This document shows positions 11,227-22,189 of a stretch of 64,000 bases of DNA, one piece after another. Position numbers and translations under genes: made by a program. The first letter of the stretch is position 1. Each line of letters starts with the position of its first letter. This DNA comes from Liquidambar formosana. Taxonomy: Eukaryota > Streptophyta > Magnoliopsida > Saxifragales > Altingiaceae. The DNA lies in the NCBI GenBank assembly GCA_039720395.1, contig CM077832.1, positions 23,957,607 through 24,021,606 on the forward strand, given 5' to 3'. The notes below the pieces were generated by a model that saw only the letters and a list, made by a program, of their open reading frames with translations, was not told where the DNA came from and made no database searches.

Positions 11227-11690
11227 AAATATCCTAAGCATTGCCAACAACATCCTTCACCATCATTGGCAAGCTCTATGAACGTCAGCACATGAATACC
11301 ATCTTAAACTCCTTCCCACAAACATCACAGCCACCTCCACCCTCACAACCGCCAATTCACGACCACCTCCATCAGCATACGCCACCACACCATCACAGAC
11401 TGTATCTCACTCCAACCCAAAAACACTAGCTTCCGCACCACCTTTCAAACTAATTTTCTTTTCTAAATAAATAATTTGGTGTACAAGCAAAAACTGAGGG
11501 AAGTTAAGAATAATTCATCTATATTGTTAATCTTAACGTTGTGAAACAAAAATATACCAAATTTTGGATCCCAATCAATTTCTTGTATAGTAGTGATTTA
11601 TGGTATTACTAGGTAAGCAAAATATTTTACCAAAATATGTGCATATACTATAAGTAATAGTTTATATTGTGCCTAATCTTTTAAGTATTA
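11227..11690. other. Unassigned stretch
   Basis: A C-rich part (11290-11430) is followed by AT-rich DNA. No recognisable gene or repeat end. Confidence 0.35.
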
Positions 11691-11699
11691 TCAAGCTGG

Positions 11700-12177
11700 A
11701 GAAAGGTGAGTAGCAAAAGATTGATGGCTCTTTTGGAAGGGTTAAGGGAAGGTTATAGAATGGGGTTACCTAATCTAATTGTTGAGGGAGATTGTTCCAT
11801 TGTTACTAGGAGAGTGGGGTCTAGAAGAACTGGTGCTTGGAGGTTTACTTATTTATATAGGGAAATTTTTGATTTAGTGGATCTCTTGCAAGTTCAGGCT
11901 GATTGGGTGGCTAGAGTAGCTAATGGGGCAGCAGATGATCTTGCTAAGCGGGCTGTTGATTCCTTCTAGCCTTATAGGGGGGCCTTCTATATATTTATTT
12001 ATTTTTCCCCCCAACCCTGAGGCTGTTTTCTGGTTAGTTTGTGTTAGATTTTTTGTCCAAGGGTGTATTGGTCTCTTGAGGGTCTATTTGGAGGAATTCT
12101 CATCCTCCTATTTTTGTACATCTTTCTTTTTGTTAATAATTAATAATATTCTTTGTTTCTTATCATTAAAAAACAAA
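11700..12177 (+). pseudogene. 3' end of an L1-type LINE (RNase H domain)
   Basis: The frame 11706-11969 encodes EGLREGYRMGLPNLIVEGDC and ends VANGAADDLAKRAVDSF, the RVT_3-type RNase H found at the C-terminus of plant L1-like LINE ORF2 and related proteins. The conserved EGD and the NxxAD(x)LAK motif are present. The 200 bases after the stop, ending in a short A-rich tail (12167-12176), look like the LINE 3' UTR. Only this 3' part is present, consistent with the 5' truncation usual for LINEs. It would have helped remove RNA during target-primed reverse transcription. Confidence 0.65.
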
Positions 12178-12182
12178 CTTGT

Positions 12183-12569
12183 TACATAAGAGTAAGAAGC
12201 AAAATGTGGTATAGCTAGATCTATTACAGAGGGTGAAGTATAGAGCCATGGCTCACACAACTTGTGAGCTGTTGTGGGTGAAATCTTTTCTACAAGATTT
12301 GGGGTTTTCTAATGATAAGCATATGAAGATGTTTTTTGATACAAGCTGCTTTGTATATTGCTAGTAATCTTGTGTTTCATAAGAACCTAGCACATTGAAA
12401 TTGATTGTCATTTTGTCTAGGATTTGGTATTTGGTGATGAGAAAGCATATTGGTATGTCCTTTGTTAGGTCGAATGCTCAGATAAAAGTTTTGTTTATTA
12501 AAGCTGTGGGTAAGGGATTGTTTTCAAGTCTTTTTGATAAGCTAGGCATGATTAATATCTATGCTCTAG
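12183..12569 (+). pseudogene. Decayed Copia RNase H fragment
   Basis: Reading through stops, SKKQNVV, then YRAMAHTTCELLWVKSF, then VFHKNLAH and KGLFSSLFDKLGMINIYAL match the end of a Copia polyprotein (usually the terminal 130 residues). It abuts a PPT-like purine run, so this is the 3' end of an element on the + strand. It is of a different family from the element at 900-11221. Confidence 0.7.
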
Positions 12570-12800
12570 TTTGAGGGGGAGCATTAGAGTTATTAAGCAT
12601 AGGGGTATATTTGTATTTTACCTATGTTATCATACATAAGGGGCTATATCTAACCATTATAGGGTTAGCCTACATTCTTCTCTTACCTTTTTCTCTCCGT
12701 TCTTCTTTCTGTTCTCTCTCTTTCCTCTTTTACAAACAGAGCAACAACCTGAAACAAATGAACAGAACAAGAGAGAGAGAGAGAGAGAGAGAGGGACCAT
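12570..12800 (+). repeat. PPT and 3' LTR remnant of a Copia element
   Basis: TTTGAGGGGGAGC at 12570-12582 is a typical Copia polypurine tract directly after the RNase H end. What follows, including a CT-rich leader-like part and a GA microsatellite at 12770-12793, is probably its LTR. The outer end is not clear. Confidence 0.5.
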
Positions 12801-12959
12801 CTTGTTCATAATATCAGATATTATACTGCATATTAAGAAATTCAGTTAATTTTGATTGTCCGCCTTCAATTAGAGAGAAATTAAATCCTTTTTTACTACA
12901 ATTGAATCCTTCTTTCTTTACTACAATTGAATTTTATCCTCATTTGAATCATTTAACAG

Positions 12960-13027
12960 ATTAAGGAAGATCTAAATGCGGAATTAGTTACTGTAAAAGA
13001 TGCTTATGGGGATGGTCGGCATGTTAG
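12960..13027 (+). CDS. Internal exon of a BolA-family gene (BOLA4-like)
   Basis: The 68-bp exon is bounded by TTTAACAG at the acceptor side and GTAAGC at the donor. It encodes IKEDLNAELVTVKDAYGDGR followed by HV, and the two leftover bases (AG) join with C of the exon at 32242 to complete a Ser codon, so phase agrees across the intron. In plant organellar BolA proteins this segment is the early part of the BolA fold. Such proteins work with monothiol glutaredoxins in [2Fe-2S] cluster handling or redox regulation. The first exon, which should carry a transit peptide, is not found within 13 kb upstream. Gene naming is from family resemblance only. Confidence 0.72.
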
Positions 13028-13029
13028 GT

Positions 13030-14480
13030 AAGCTTTTCTTCTGGCTGGCATTTTTTTAGATGATGACACAACAAAGTGAATGAATATGAATGCATTTCTT
13101 TTCTGTCAGTTTTCTTGACATACACATAAAACTTTAAAGATATTCTCCACTTTATTTATGGCTACCATTTTTTTCAATCTCTCCCTTTATATGGATAATT
13201 TTTTTAAAAATAATAAAAACTGTCACTTTTGGGTGTCAATTTGCCATCAAATTTCATTATCTCCTCAATTTGACCCCTGGTTTTTCTTATCTAGCATCCA
13301 TAGATTTTGTTGTCCTGCTTAACCTAGACTTTTCAGTTACGAATTATAACTCCATACATCTTACTTGTGATTAACTGTTAGTCTAGTTTCATCAATTAAT
13401 TCTATATCGTCAGCAAACAAAACGTACCAGTGAGACTGTTGGTGAATATGCCCTTAAGTTCATCCTAAACAATAAGATAATGGTTGTTGCCACCCCTTGT
13501 TTTTTCTTCAATCATCTCATATTAGACTCTGCTCCATCATGTATGTGTGAGAGAGTTTTTTTGTTTTTCCAATTAAATCTCATATGCCCTTAACTCCATA
13601 CATACATGTCTTTTCTTGTTTTGTTATTTATTTATTTATTTATTTTTTGGGGGGGGGTTGTTGAAAAGGAAATTTGATAGGAACATGTCTTCGATTGTTA
13701 TATCTAGCTGATACATCTTTTTTTCCCCCCTCTTAAATCCACTGATTTTATGATACCTATGTTTAATATTCTTTGCTGCATGGCTTTCTTCTAAAGTATT
13801 ATAGTATTTATAACTTTGATACAATGGTAATTAGTGTGGTTCCTGATATGGCCTGTAGTTTCACATCGTTGCATGGATTAGTGACATCATTATTCTAGTG
13901 GCTAATCAATGCTTGGTCATTTCTCTATCCACAACCATTGTATCGACCTAGTTTGTCATGATGTAATCATAATGATGGACTGATGGTTAAAATATCCAAT
14001 TAGAAGTATGCTTTTTCTTTGACATAAAGGTCCAACATGATGGCAAGATCAATATGATTGTATATTCTACTGGGGAGAAAAGAGGTTGTTTCCAAGAAAA
14101 ATGATTAACCCAAGCTGCAGGGGGCAATTTGGGAAAAAGTTTCTAAGATGCTATCCATGAGGAAATTTGGATTAAAAAAAGTAATAAACATGGCATTTTT
14201 ATGTCTTGATGACTTTGGGAAGTACTAATGTGAGATTTTTCCTGAATATCTAGCAGCTTTTGGTTTGGTTTATTTTACACAGTTTCATTGATGATATCAA
14301 CTTGTTTTTTAAAAATTATGTTTGGTTAACCTTATAAAAGTGATTTTGCTAAAATTGTTCTAGTGAATAATTATTGAGATTCCAATCAGCTTGGGAGGCA
14401 ATTATTTTTAAATCCGAAACGGTGTTGGACTTGTTCTGGACTAGTTAAAACAAAACTAAAGAGCTCTTACCACCATTATT
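13030..14480. other. Unassigned intron sequence
   Basis: AT-rich, with short homopolymers (G run at about 13649-13657) but no open frame of note, no terminal repeat and no RNA gene. It may be original intron. Confidence 0.4.
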
Positions 14481-14489
14481 CCCATATTT

Positions 14490-14680
14490 ATGTCTTCATA
14501 GTGGAGATTTTTGGAGGAAGAAATTGCAAAGAATAATGAAGAAGAAGAAAAGAAAGGGATAAGTTTGTCAAAAACTAGACCTCACGTTAATTCCGTTACA
14601 TAAAGTAATATATTACTCTCAACACTTCCCCTCAATTTGGTGTATGTATATCACACAAGCCCAACTTGTTGAGTTGAAAA
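14490..14680 (-). repeat. Copia 3' LTR remnant with PPT and RNase H end
   Basis: On the - strand, KLGL and YTP remnants precede the purine tract TTGAGGGGAAG (14625-14635) and then TGTTGAGAG, the start of an LTR running down to about 14490. A related LTR with a PBS is at 29799-29983 in the same orientation. Confidence 0.6.
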
Positions 14681-14689
14681 TATAGAATA

Positions 14690-15470
14690 TTAGGGATTAG
14701 TCTTAGATGAAGGTGGAAGAAAGAGAGATGAGTAAACAAACATTAGGAAAAGAGGTATAGGGTCTATTAATCAGCCCTTACCACGACATGTTATTTATAC
14801 TATAGTTATGTGACAGATTACATAAATACCCTTCAGTTAATATAAGACTAACAAGCTAACAAGAATAATAAGAAAAATAACTCTTACCACTCTCCCTCAA
14901 GTCGAAGCATACAGATCAAACATACCCAGTTTGAAAGACTACTGCTGGAAGGAAGTGCAGGGCTAATGGCTTTGTGACAATATCACCAAGTTGATTATTC
15001 GAGCGAACATAGGGAGTGACATGCTCGTTCCGCAACAATAGATCCTAAATAAAGTGACAATCGATCTCAATATGGTTGGTACGCTCATGAAACATTCGGA
15101 TTGTTAGTGATAAAGATAGTTGTTTGATTGTCATAATACAATTTCATAGGAGCAAAAATATTAATACTCCAAGTCACGGAGGAGAGAATGAACTTGTAAC
15201 ATCTCACGCAGCTTTTGCACTAGAACGAGCAACAGCATTTTGCTTTTTACTATGTGCCAAGTAACTAGATTAGCACCAACAAAGGTACAATAGCTATCAG
15301 AAGCAACTACCAACTTAATCGACATCATTGAAACATCTCATAGAGAGGTAGAAGACTTGTGTAACAATTCTGTCACTGACCCAAATTAATTAAGCCATGA
15401 TCAATATAGATTGTGTGGGCGAACAAAGGGATGGACTATGGAGTCTTTTAACTATGCATGATAATATTGT
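14690..15470 (-). pseudogene. Second Copia remnant: 3' LTR, PPT and RNase H
   Basis: On the - strand CTTGAGGGAGAG (14890-14901) is a PPT followed by TGGTAAGAG, the start of a short LTR (about 14690-14889). Upstream, 15470-14902 decodes in broken frames to the end of a Copia RNase H (NQLGDIVTKPLAL near 14960). It lies next to the RNase H end of the previous remnant, so this element probably inserted there. Confidence 0.55.
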
Positions 15471-15590
15471 AAGTTCTCTTACTCCTCCTTTGTGATAGAA
15501 AACATCTCTCGAGTAGAATGTGTCATGGGCAGTATATGACGAGGACGAACTATAAGCAACTGGCCCTCTAACATGACGTCCTCTACCAAG

Positions 15591-16055
15591 TTTTTTTTTT
15601 TTTTTTGTTTGATGAAGTAATTGTATGTATTAAAGAAAGGGTGAAGCCTTAGTACATAAGAAATATACATGAGCAAGCCACAAAAAAAAAAAATCCCAAA
15701 CAAAGCTAAAGCTTAAGGGAGTCAAGAAAGGAAACAAAAGAAAGATTGCGATCATTAAAATGACTACAAAACCATCAAAAGAGAATCTTTGTGTAGTTGG
15801 ATGTAATATCAATAATAGAAGCTTTGGTCTCTTCAAAAGTTTTCAAATTTCTTTCCTTTCATATACACTAAAAGAGGGCATGTAGGGCCATATTCCAAAC
15901 TGTCTTCATATTCTTGCAAACTGCCTTGCTAGACCAACCCAAAAGAGGATCATGGGTGTTGGAAGGTAAGACTCAATGAATCCCAAAAAGGTTGAAAGTG
16001 AGAGACCCAAAACTCCAAGCCACTTGACAATGAATGAAAAGGTGATCCATTGTCT
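15591..16055 (-). mobile_element. 5'-truncated LINE insertion
   Basis: Starts with a T run on the + strand (poly-A tail on the - strand) and ends inside a - strand frame that contains DHLFIH, the start of the zinc-binding region after LINE RT. An 18-bp target duplication ATGAYGTCCTCTRCCAAG flanks it (15573-15590 and 16056-16073, two mismatches). Length 465 bp. Confidence 0.82.
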
Positions 16056-16141
16056 ATGATGTCCTCTGCCAAGTTGTGGAGCATATGGTGGCCAGCCATG
16101 TAAATATAAACATGTCTCTTTGGTATGTTTGAATTTGCCAC

Positions 16142-16333
16142 TAGGGTTGTGCGCGGGTCGGTTTGGTTTATTGAGGGTTTGACAAAGTTCAACCCACCAA
16201 CCAAACCGAACCGCCAATTTTATTGCTCAATCTGCCCAAACCACGTGCCTAACCTCTCAAACCGCTTGGGTCGGTGCGGAATGGAGTGGATTGGTTTGGT
16301 TTGGTGGATTGGGCGGTTTTTTGCACATCCCTA
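16142..16333. mobile_element. hAT-type MITE, 192 bp
   Basis: Ends are TAGGGTTGTGCGCGGG and its imperfect complement TTGCACATCCCTA. The 8-bp duplication TTTGCCAC is perfect on both sides (16134-16141 and 16334-16341), as expected of hAT elements. It interrupts the Copia gag relic. Confidence 0.85.
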
Positions 16334-16373
16334 TTTGCCACAATGTTCACCTTGCACTTGTTGTTTATTTCTA

Positions 16374-16779
16374 GGGGGAGGCTATTGCCACCACAAAAAT
16401 TCCTAAGCACCCCCCACTAACTTTAAAATTTTCAAGGTTTTATGAAAATATAGAAGGTTTCCACGAAAACTGGATGCATTGTCCAGTAGAGAACATCATT
16501 TTGAACAAATTTGTAGGAGAAATGTTTTCCAAAATATGTCATTTAAGAGGACTTTTTTGCCATTTATAGTCTTTGTTTCATTTTTACAAAATTTTTCTTG
16601 AAAAATGATAAAAAAATCAACTTAAGTGATAGATTTTGAAAAAAATTTCTTCCACAAAGTTGTTCAAAATGATGGTTTCTAATGGACAATGCATCCAGTT
16701 TTCGTGAAAACCTTTTATATTCTTCATAAAACCTTGAAAAGTTTTAGATAGGAATATTTGTGGTGGCAATAGCCTCCCC
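16374..16779. mobile_element. Mutator-type MITE, 406 bp
   Basis: Inverted ends GGGGGAGGCTATTGCCACCA and its complement near 16760-16779 extend for over 30 bp. The 9-bp duplication TTATTTCTA is perfect (16365-16373 and 16780-16788), typical of Mutator-like elements. Confidence 0.85.
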
Positions 16780-17760
16780 TTATTTCTATTACCACCTTCA
16801 GACCCAGCTTCCTTACCACTCTTATTGCCAGCACCATTACCACTCTCATACTCCTCCTTAGTGATAAAAAGCATCTCTCAAGTAGAATGTGTCATGAGCA
16901 GTGTATGATAAGGCCGCATTATGAGCAACTGGCCCTCTAGCATGATGTCCTCTACCAAGTTGTGGAGCACATGGTGGTCAGCCATGTAAATCAAAACATG
17001 TCTCTTTGGTATGTTTGAATTTGCCACAATGTTCACATTGTACTTGCTGTTTATTTCTATTACCACCCTAAGACCCAACTTCCTTCCACTCTTATTGCCA
17101 GCACCATTACCAGTTTACTAAGATTTCCATTTTTTGGGGGAAGATGATAGGGCTGGACACTCAAGAGAAATACTAGAATTGTTGGGTTGCAACTTAGCAC
17201 TTCTACTTGTAAATATGCATAAACTTGATTCAAAAATGGTAAAGGATCCTTAGGAAGAACTTGAACCTGAGCATCCTCATAAACTGAATTCAAACCATGA
17301 AGAAAATCGAAGACACTATCCTGTTCAACCTTCTTCTTATAACCCTATCATCCGTGGTACTTACTGGCCTGAATTGAGAAGCTTGTAAGTGGTGGAATTC
17401 CTGCCACATCCCTTTAAGGGCAAGGAAAAGGGGGAGTATTTGGAAGAAGCATTGAAGGACCAGTCACTATATCATTTGCTGGGGTAAACTGTATATGCGA
17501 TCCTATGATTTTCATTTAAGCTGTGGATATCACCTAACTTCTCTTTCTCTAACCTTTTGAGCGTCTTAACTTTCTTCTTTCCATTTTTAAACCCTTGGTC
17601 CCACCTGAATTCCCTCCATCTTGAATTTTTTTTTTTTTTATATTTAATAACAGTTGTCCCACTTGACACCCCTCTCTCTCTCTAATATGGGCAAACAGTA
17701 GATAGTAGATAGCCATTAGAGCCAACCTTACTGATTGACTCCCAGTCAAATAATTTATTA

Positions 17761-18849
17761 TAAGTTGAACATTGCCTCTCTACAATGTACTACCACTATC
17801 AACAGTGCTACTAGATGAAATCTCAGACTCACTAATAGTAGAAATGATTGAAGAATAAGTCTTAACCACCAAAAAAGAAAATTTCAGAAATTAATGTTTT
17901 GGTGTAGAGGAAGTAGAAAAGAAGAGCACGGTTTTATTTGAAGAACATGATTAAAGATTATACAATAAAAGTGTGAAATACTATTGGCCAACTTTGTTTG
18001 ACCTTGAAGACTACAACCCTAATTTATAGAGTAATAAACCTAAGAAATATGAAGCAACTAAGAAATAGGAAATAATTAAGAAAAAGGAAGATTTTCCAAA
18101 AATGGAAGAAGATCAAACTAAATCGGTAAACTACTAACTTAGACTCTTAGAAATAATCCAGAGTTGATGGATCCATTATGAAAGTTATAAGCAAAAGGAA
18201 ACTTTACTGAAAGGGCAAAACACTTTCTTTTTGAAGCCAAAACGAAGGAATTTGGCTGAAAAACAGCATGTGTCATGGTGAAGTAGTGAGTTTTGTACCC
18301 CACATCGTTCTGAACAGCCCAAAAAATTTCATAGAGTTTTGATAGAGTCCAACAAGTTGCCAAAATTACAAAAAATATCGCGACATGCTGGCATAAAATT
18401 TTCAAGCCTTCCTTTTTCTCTTTTGGCAATCCAAGCCATCAAGAATTTCCATGCGACATATCCTACATCATATCCACACAATCACAAGCATAAAAACTTA
18501 CATTTGTATTTGAAACACGACACATCCAGGCACCTAGACCATATAAAGTAATCAAACTCAATTCCAAACAAGACACCTTCCCTGATATTATTCAGACCCC
18601 AAAAAAGTTGTTAATAGAAGCATACAGTAAGAAATTTCAACAATAGCATGTGGACAGTGGAGCTGACTTAGATGAATGGGACGAAAAAGAGATAAAACAT
18701 TTACTAATTAATCACAAAAAAATCACTGTAGTGGCCTTTCTCATGAAAAAACGGTTGTAAGGTGTGTTGATTTGTGGGACCCAAAAAAAGAAGAAAAAGA
18801 AGGTGGATATGAGATTGTTGAAAAACTGCTCCATTTTTCATTTAAGCCA
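17761..18849. other. Unassigned intron sequence
   Basis: Moderately AT-rich. It may include further Copia LTR material around 17880-18140, but I could not find matching ends. No protein family recognised in the frames here. Confidence 0.35.

Positions 18850-18874
<25 letters not shown>
18850..18874. repeat. TA microsatellite
   Basis: Twelve or so TA dinucleotides followed by a short CA run. Confidence 0.9.
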
Positions 18875-18882
<8 letters not shown>

Positions 18883-18884
18883 TA

Positions 18885-19010
18885 AACCCCAAGGTGTAGC
18901 TCTATTGGCAAGAGACCATACCTTAGGAAGCAGAGGTCTTGATTCGACTCTTGCTAAACCCCTTGGGGCTACTCGCACAATGTTTCATGTTTCCTTTGAG
19001 ATTAACTAAC
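18885..19010 (+). mobile_element. tRNA-derived SINE (Au-like)
   Basis: Has an A box GTGTAGCTCTATTGGCAAGA at about 18894 and a B box TTGATTCGACTC at about 18939, spaced like a pol III internal promoter. The overall start AAGGTGTAGCTC and AGCAGAGGTCTTG resemble the widespread Au SINE. No poly-A tail is visible. Confidence 0.6.
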
Positions 19011-20170
19011 AAAGGAATTTGCAATAATTAACCTTCTAGTTAGAGATTTTTTCTCACGTGCTCCAAACTTGCATGGGCAAAACTGTTTAATATGGGTTTG
19101 GTTGTATCCTCTACTATGTGATGTGCTCCTTACCACTGAAGGTGTTTGAGGGCACGAGTTTGCAATGTGGTTTTCATGAATTTCTTGTAACTATGTATTG
19201 CGATTATGTTTCTTCTTTTTTATTTCAATATCATGGTCTTGGCCACAAAATATGAAACCCTAGGCAAGGGTTTATGGTGGCGTTAGAGCGAACCTTAAAA
19301 CCCTAGATTTCAAGAGAGAAAAGAGGTAGGATTGTTAAAAGAGGAAAAAAAAAAGATGGACATACCGGCGAGGGATGATGGCTGTTGGTGTCCGTTTAAG
19401 GCTTGTTGAGAGAGTGTAGACGTTTTGAAGGTAAAAGCATACAACGTTAGGACGTTTTTATTTTTTATTTTTTATTTTTTAAAGGAGGTTTTTATTTTTT
19501 TTTTTTAATTTTATTTAATAGGAAAGTGTTATTGTATTTAAGATTTAGTAAGGCTAATTAAGTGAATCAAAATTTTTTCTCCTTAAATAAATAATCTTAA
19601 AGGCATCTATATAAAATCCATAAAAAAATTAAATTTTTCTTCCTCTTTTATTTTTCCAACCAGACATCCTCGACCAACTCCTTGAAGACAAGTATGGTCA
19701 GTCCCAAGACATTTTGCATTTTGCAGCGTAATTTTTAAGAACCAACGATCCACTCTAGAGTTAATTAAATTAATTAATGATCTATATAAAATCAAATTTT
19801 AAATATTTTAATTTACATTAAAACCTTTACCTAGATTAATTCCCATATGTGATGCTTTAGGAATTAGGACAGTAGGACAAAAGAGCAATTATAGAAAACC
19901 CTCATCTTTCTCTTGGCATAATGCCTCAACATCTCATATAAAACTTCAAACCCTATGATCTCCACTTATTATCCGGAAAAAATAAATAATAAATGAAAGG
20001 ACCAAAAAAAAAAAAAAAAATCAATTATAGGAAAATCAATGATGCATTCATAATGCTCTACTATTCATTTTAAAATAACATACACAATTAGATAAAAAGG
20101 CATAGTAGAATCAAGTATTTTACACCAAAAAAAAAAAAAAGGAAAAAAAAAGAAGAAGAGGGGTGGGGGT
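19011..20170. other. Unassigned intron sequence
   Basis: AT-rich with A runs at about 20006 and 20127. No convincing coding or structural element seen. Confidence 0.4.
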
Positions 20171-20335
20171 GGGGGGGGAGGAATTTTAGATTGGTCGGCC
20201 AACGGGAAAATAATTATAGTTAGTAGTCATTGTTAGTAAAGCTAGAAGTAATTTATTAAGAAGTTAGTAGCATTTTGCATTTAACTGTAATTATTTCTTA
20301 GTAGCCCGACCAACCTAAAATCCCCCCCCCCCCCC
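20171..20335. mobile_element. MITE, family copy 1 (about 165 bp)
   Basis: Inverted ends: GAATTTTAGATTGGTCGG..., then at the far end CCCGACCAACCTAAAATCCC. Inside, AAAATAATTATAGTT faces AACTGTAATTATTT. A related copy is at 28821-28969. Ends are buried in G and C runs, so the target duplication cannot be read. Confidence 0.7.
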
Positions 20336-20672
20336 AAAAAAAAAAAAACAAAAAACCAAGACCAAAAAAAAAAAAAAGAAAAAAGAAAAACCACAACTTG
20401 AATTTTAGTATGAAAAATAACACAATTTTTACAATATAATTACATAGTCATGTAAAGATTAGAAATTAAGTACCTGTAAGGGGAAAAAAAAAGTCCTATA
20501 TTGGGTAAGTGCTCTGCAATTGACTTTATAAGCTCCTCTACTTGTGCAATTTGTGTGTATTAAGCTTATGTGTTATTTGTGTGTGTTTTCTTACCTAGTT
20601 TGAGAATATTTCTAGAGACTCCATTTTCTACCTTCCGATTTTTCCACTGGTCAAGAGTTGAATATATAATCA

Positions 20673-20887
20673 CCCTACCCTTGGGTAGCCCAGTTGGTAA
20701 GGGCAAACTTGTGATTGTGTGGTTAGACACACGATCATAGGTTCGATTCCCCGCTAGGACAACCTAAGATTTGAGTGGGGGGTTGTGGCAGTGGGCTGTT
20801 GCGCTAGTCTCCTCGGGGTTTAGGTTCCCCGGGTGGGTCCAAAGGCCCTACTGTGGGATGGTTCCACTGTCATAAAAAAAAAAAAAA
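20673..20887 (+). mobile_element. tRNA-derived SINE with poly-A tail, copy 1
   Basis: A box GGGTAGCCCAGTTGGTAAGG and B box GGTTCGATTCCCC are well formed, and it ends in 14 A. A 17-bp near-perfect duplication flanks it: AGTTGAATATATAATCA (20656-20672) and AGTTTAATAGATAATCA (20891-20907), two mismatches. So this is a mobilised pol III transcript rather than a tRNA gene. Confidence 0.8.
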
Positions 20888-21979
20888 GGGAGTTTAATAG
20901 ATAATCAGCAAAACAAACTTTAAATTACAGAGCCCCATGTAGCTATGAGAAGACCCTGTCCTTGACATCAACTACTAAATCATTAAATCATTTTAGGTTG
21001 GTGACTAAATCATGCAAATAACTGGAACTTAAGCTGCTATGCTTGTTTACCAGGCCTCCTTATAGCTTGTTTCTTTGCATAAGAGTTGCGAAGTTCAGGT
21101 AAAGGGTTTGAGGCTTGGTAAGAGAGAAAGCATGGTCCAAATTCATGGTCATGGAGGCCGTCATGTATCGGTCATGGTCATCACAGTTGTGGCCATCTCA
21201 TCACATTTCGCGTGAGATGCAATATTATGCATGAAAGAAGGCTAAAAAAATCCGAAAAAATAATTGAAAAATCAGAAAAAATAGGGCAATCACATTGGAA
21301 GCATAAAAGAACCAAAACAAATAATCTGGGCCACATAAAAGGGTTAAAAGCATCAAATTTGGAATTAGCGGGTTGTGTTAGTAATAAAAAACTCAATATT
21401 CAGGTCTTAAATATAGAACATAAGATATCCAGATCAAATTGTACCCCAATAAGTCATTAAATAGATTAAGAAGGTAGAAAAATAATACTAATAATACTAG
21501 TTTACATTTTACAAAACATTGGCTCATTGCCAAGTCAAGTGATGGTGAGGCTCAAAGTCATCATTAAAAAAGAGGCTCTCAAAGTCATTATCATGTTTAG
21601 GCCCAATCCTAGTCATCATCAATTTAATTAGGATTTAAAAACTATTTTTAATTTATTTCTACAAAATATGAAATTTGAAATTATGGAAAATATAAAAAAA
21701 GTGTAAATTTCAACAAAAACTACATGGACCTTATATATCTTTAAATTGCACTTCTAGATCTAAGTTAAATAATTTTCTTGTGTTTGTGGGTTTTCCTTGC
21801 TACTACTCCTCTTCTCCCGTTCAATATTGGCGGGTTTATACTTTTGAAAAGCATCAACAGAGAACAATTCATAAAGAGAGGCCATTTTCACATCATGGAT
21901 GTAATTTCACTGTTACTTCTATGAGGAGAAAAGGGCGAGATTTACAATAATGGTATCACATCTCGTAACTGAAGGCTTT

Positions 21980-22028
21980 GAGACCTTGACGTCATGGGTG
22001 TAACGTCATGGTTTGACGTCAAGGTCTC
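21980..22028. other. Perfect 15-bp hairpin
   Basis: GAGACCTTGACGTCA (21980-21994) and its exact complement (22014-22028) are separated by 19 bases. It is inside the hAT element, upstream of the transposase remains. Confidence 0.85.
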
Positions 22029-22189
22029 GGGCGATTTCTTATTGGAGGAATTTATCTGAAGGAGCAGGTAGATTAGTTGAAGGGTTATTAGGTAGAATCA
22101 CAGAAGAAATGGCCAAGATATAGTTATACATTAATGTGCGATGGGTAGTCCTCCCGTAATAAGCACTCCATCGTCAACTTTATCATATA

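Larger units (their letters stand above)
15471..17760 (-). pseudogene. Decayed Copia gag with duplicated zinc-knuckle segment
   Basis: From about 17300 downwards on the - strand, GLNSVYEDAQVQVLPKDPLP is a good match to the middle of Copia gag (the UBN2-type domain). A segment with HTKETCLYLHG-like residues, the end of a CCHC knuckle, occurs twice in direct orientation: 15471-16870 (interrupted by three insertions) and about 16850-17110. Both copies share ACTCCTCC, GTAGAATGTGTCAT and GGCCCTCTA landmarks. Gag forms the retrotransposon particle; this one is a relic with stops in all frames. Confidence 0.6.

Noticed and set aside
20683..20760. Possible tRNA gene
   Set aside because: A and B boxes are present but there is no cloverleaf, and the unit has a long tail, poly-A and 17-bp target duplications, so it is a SINE.
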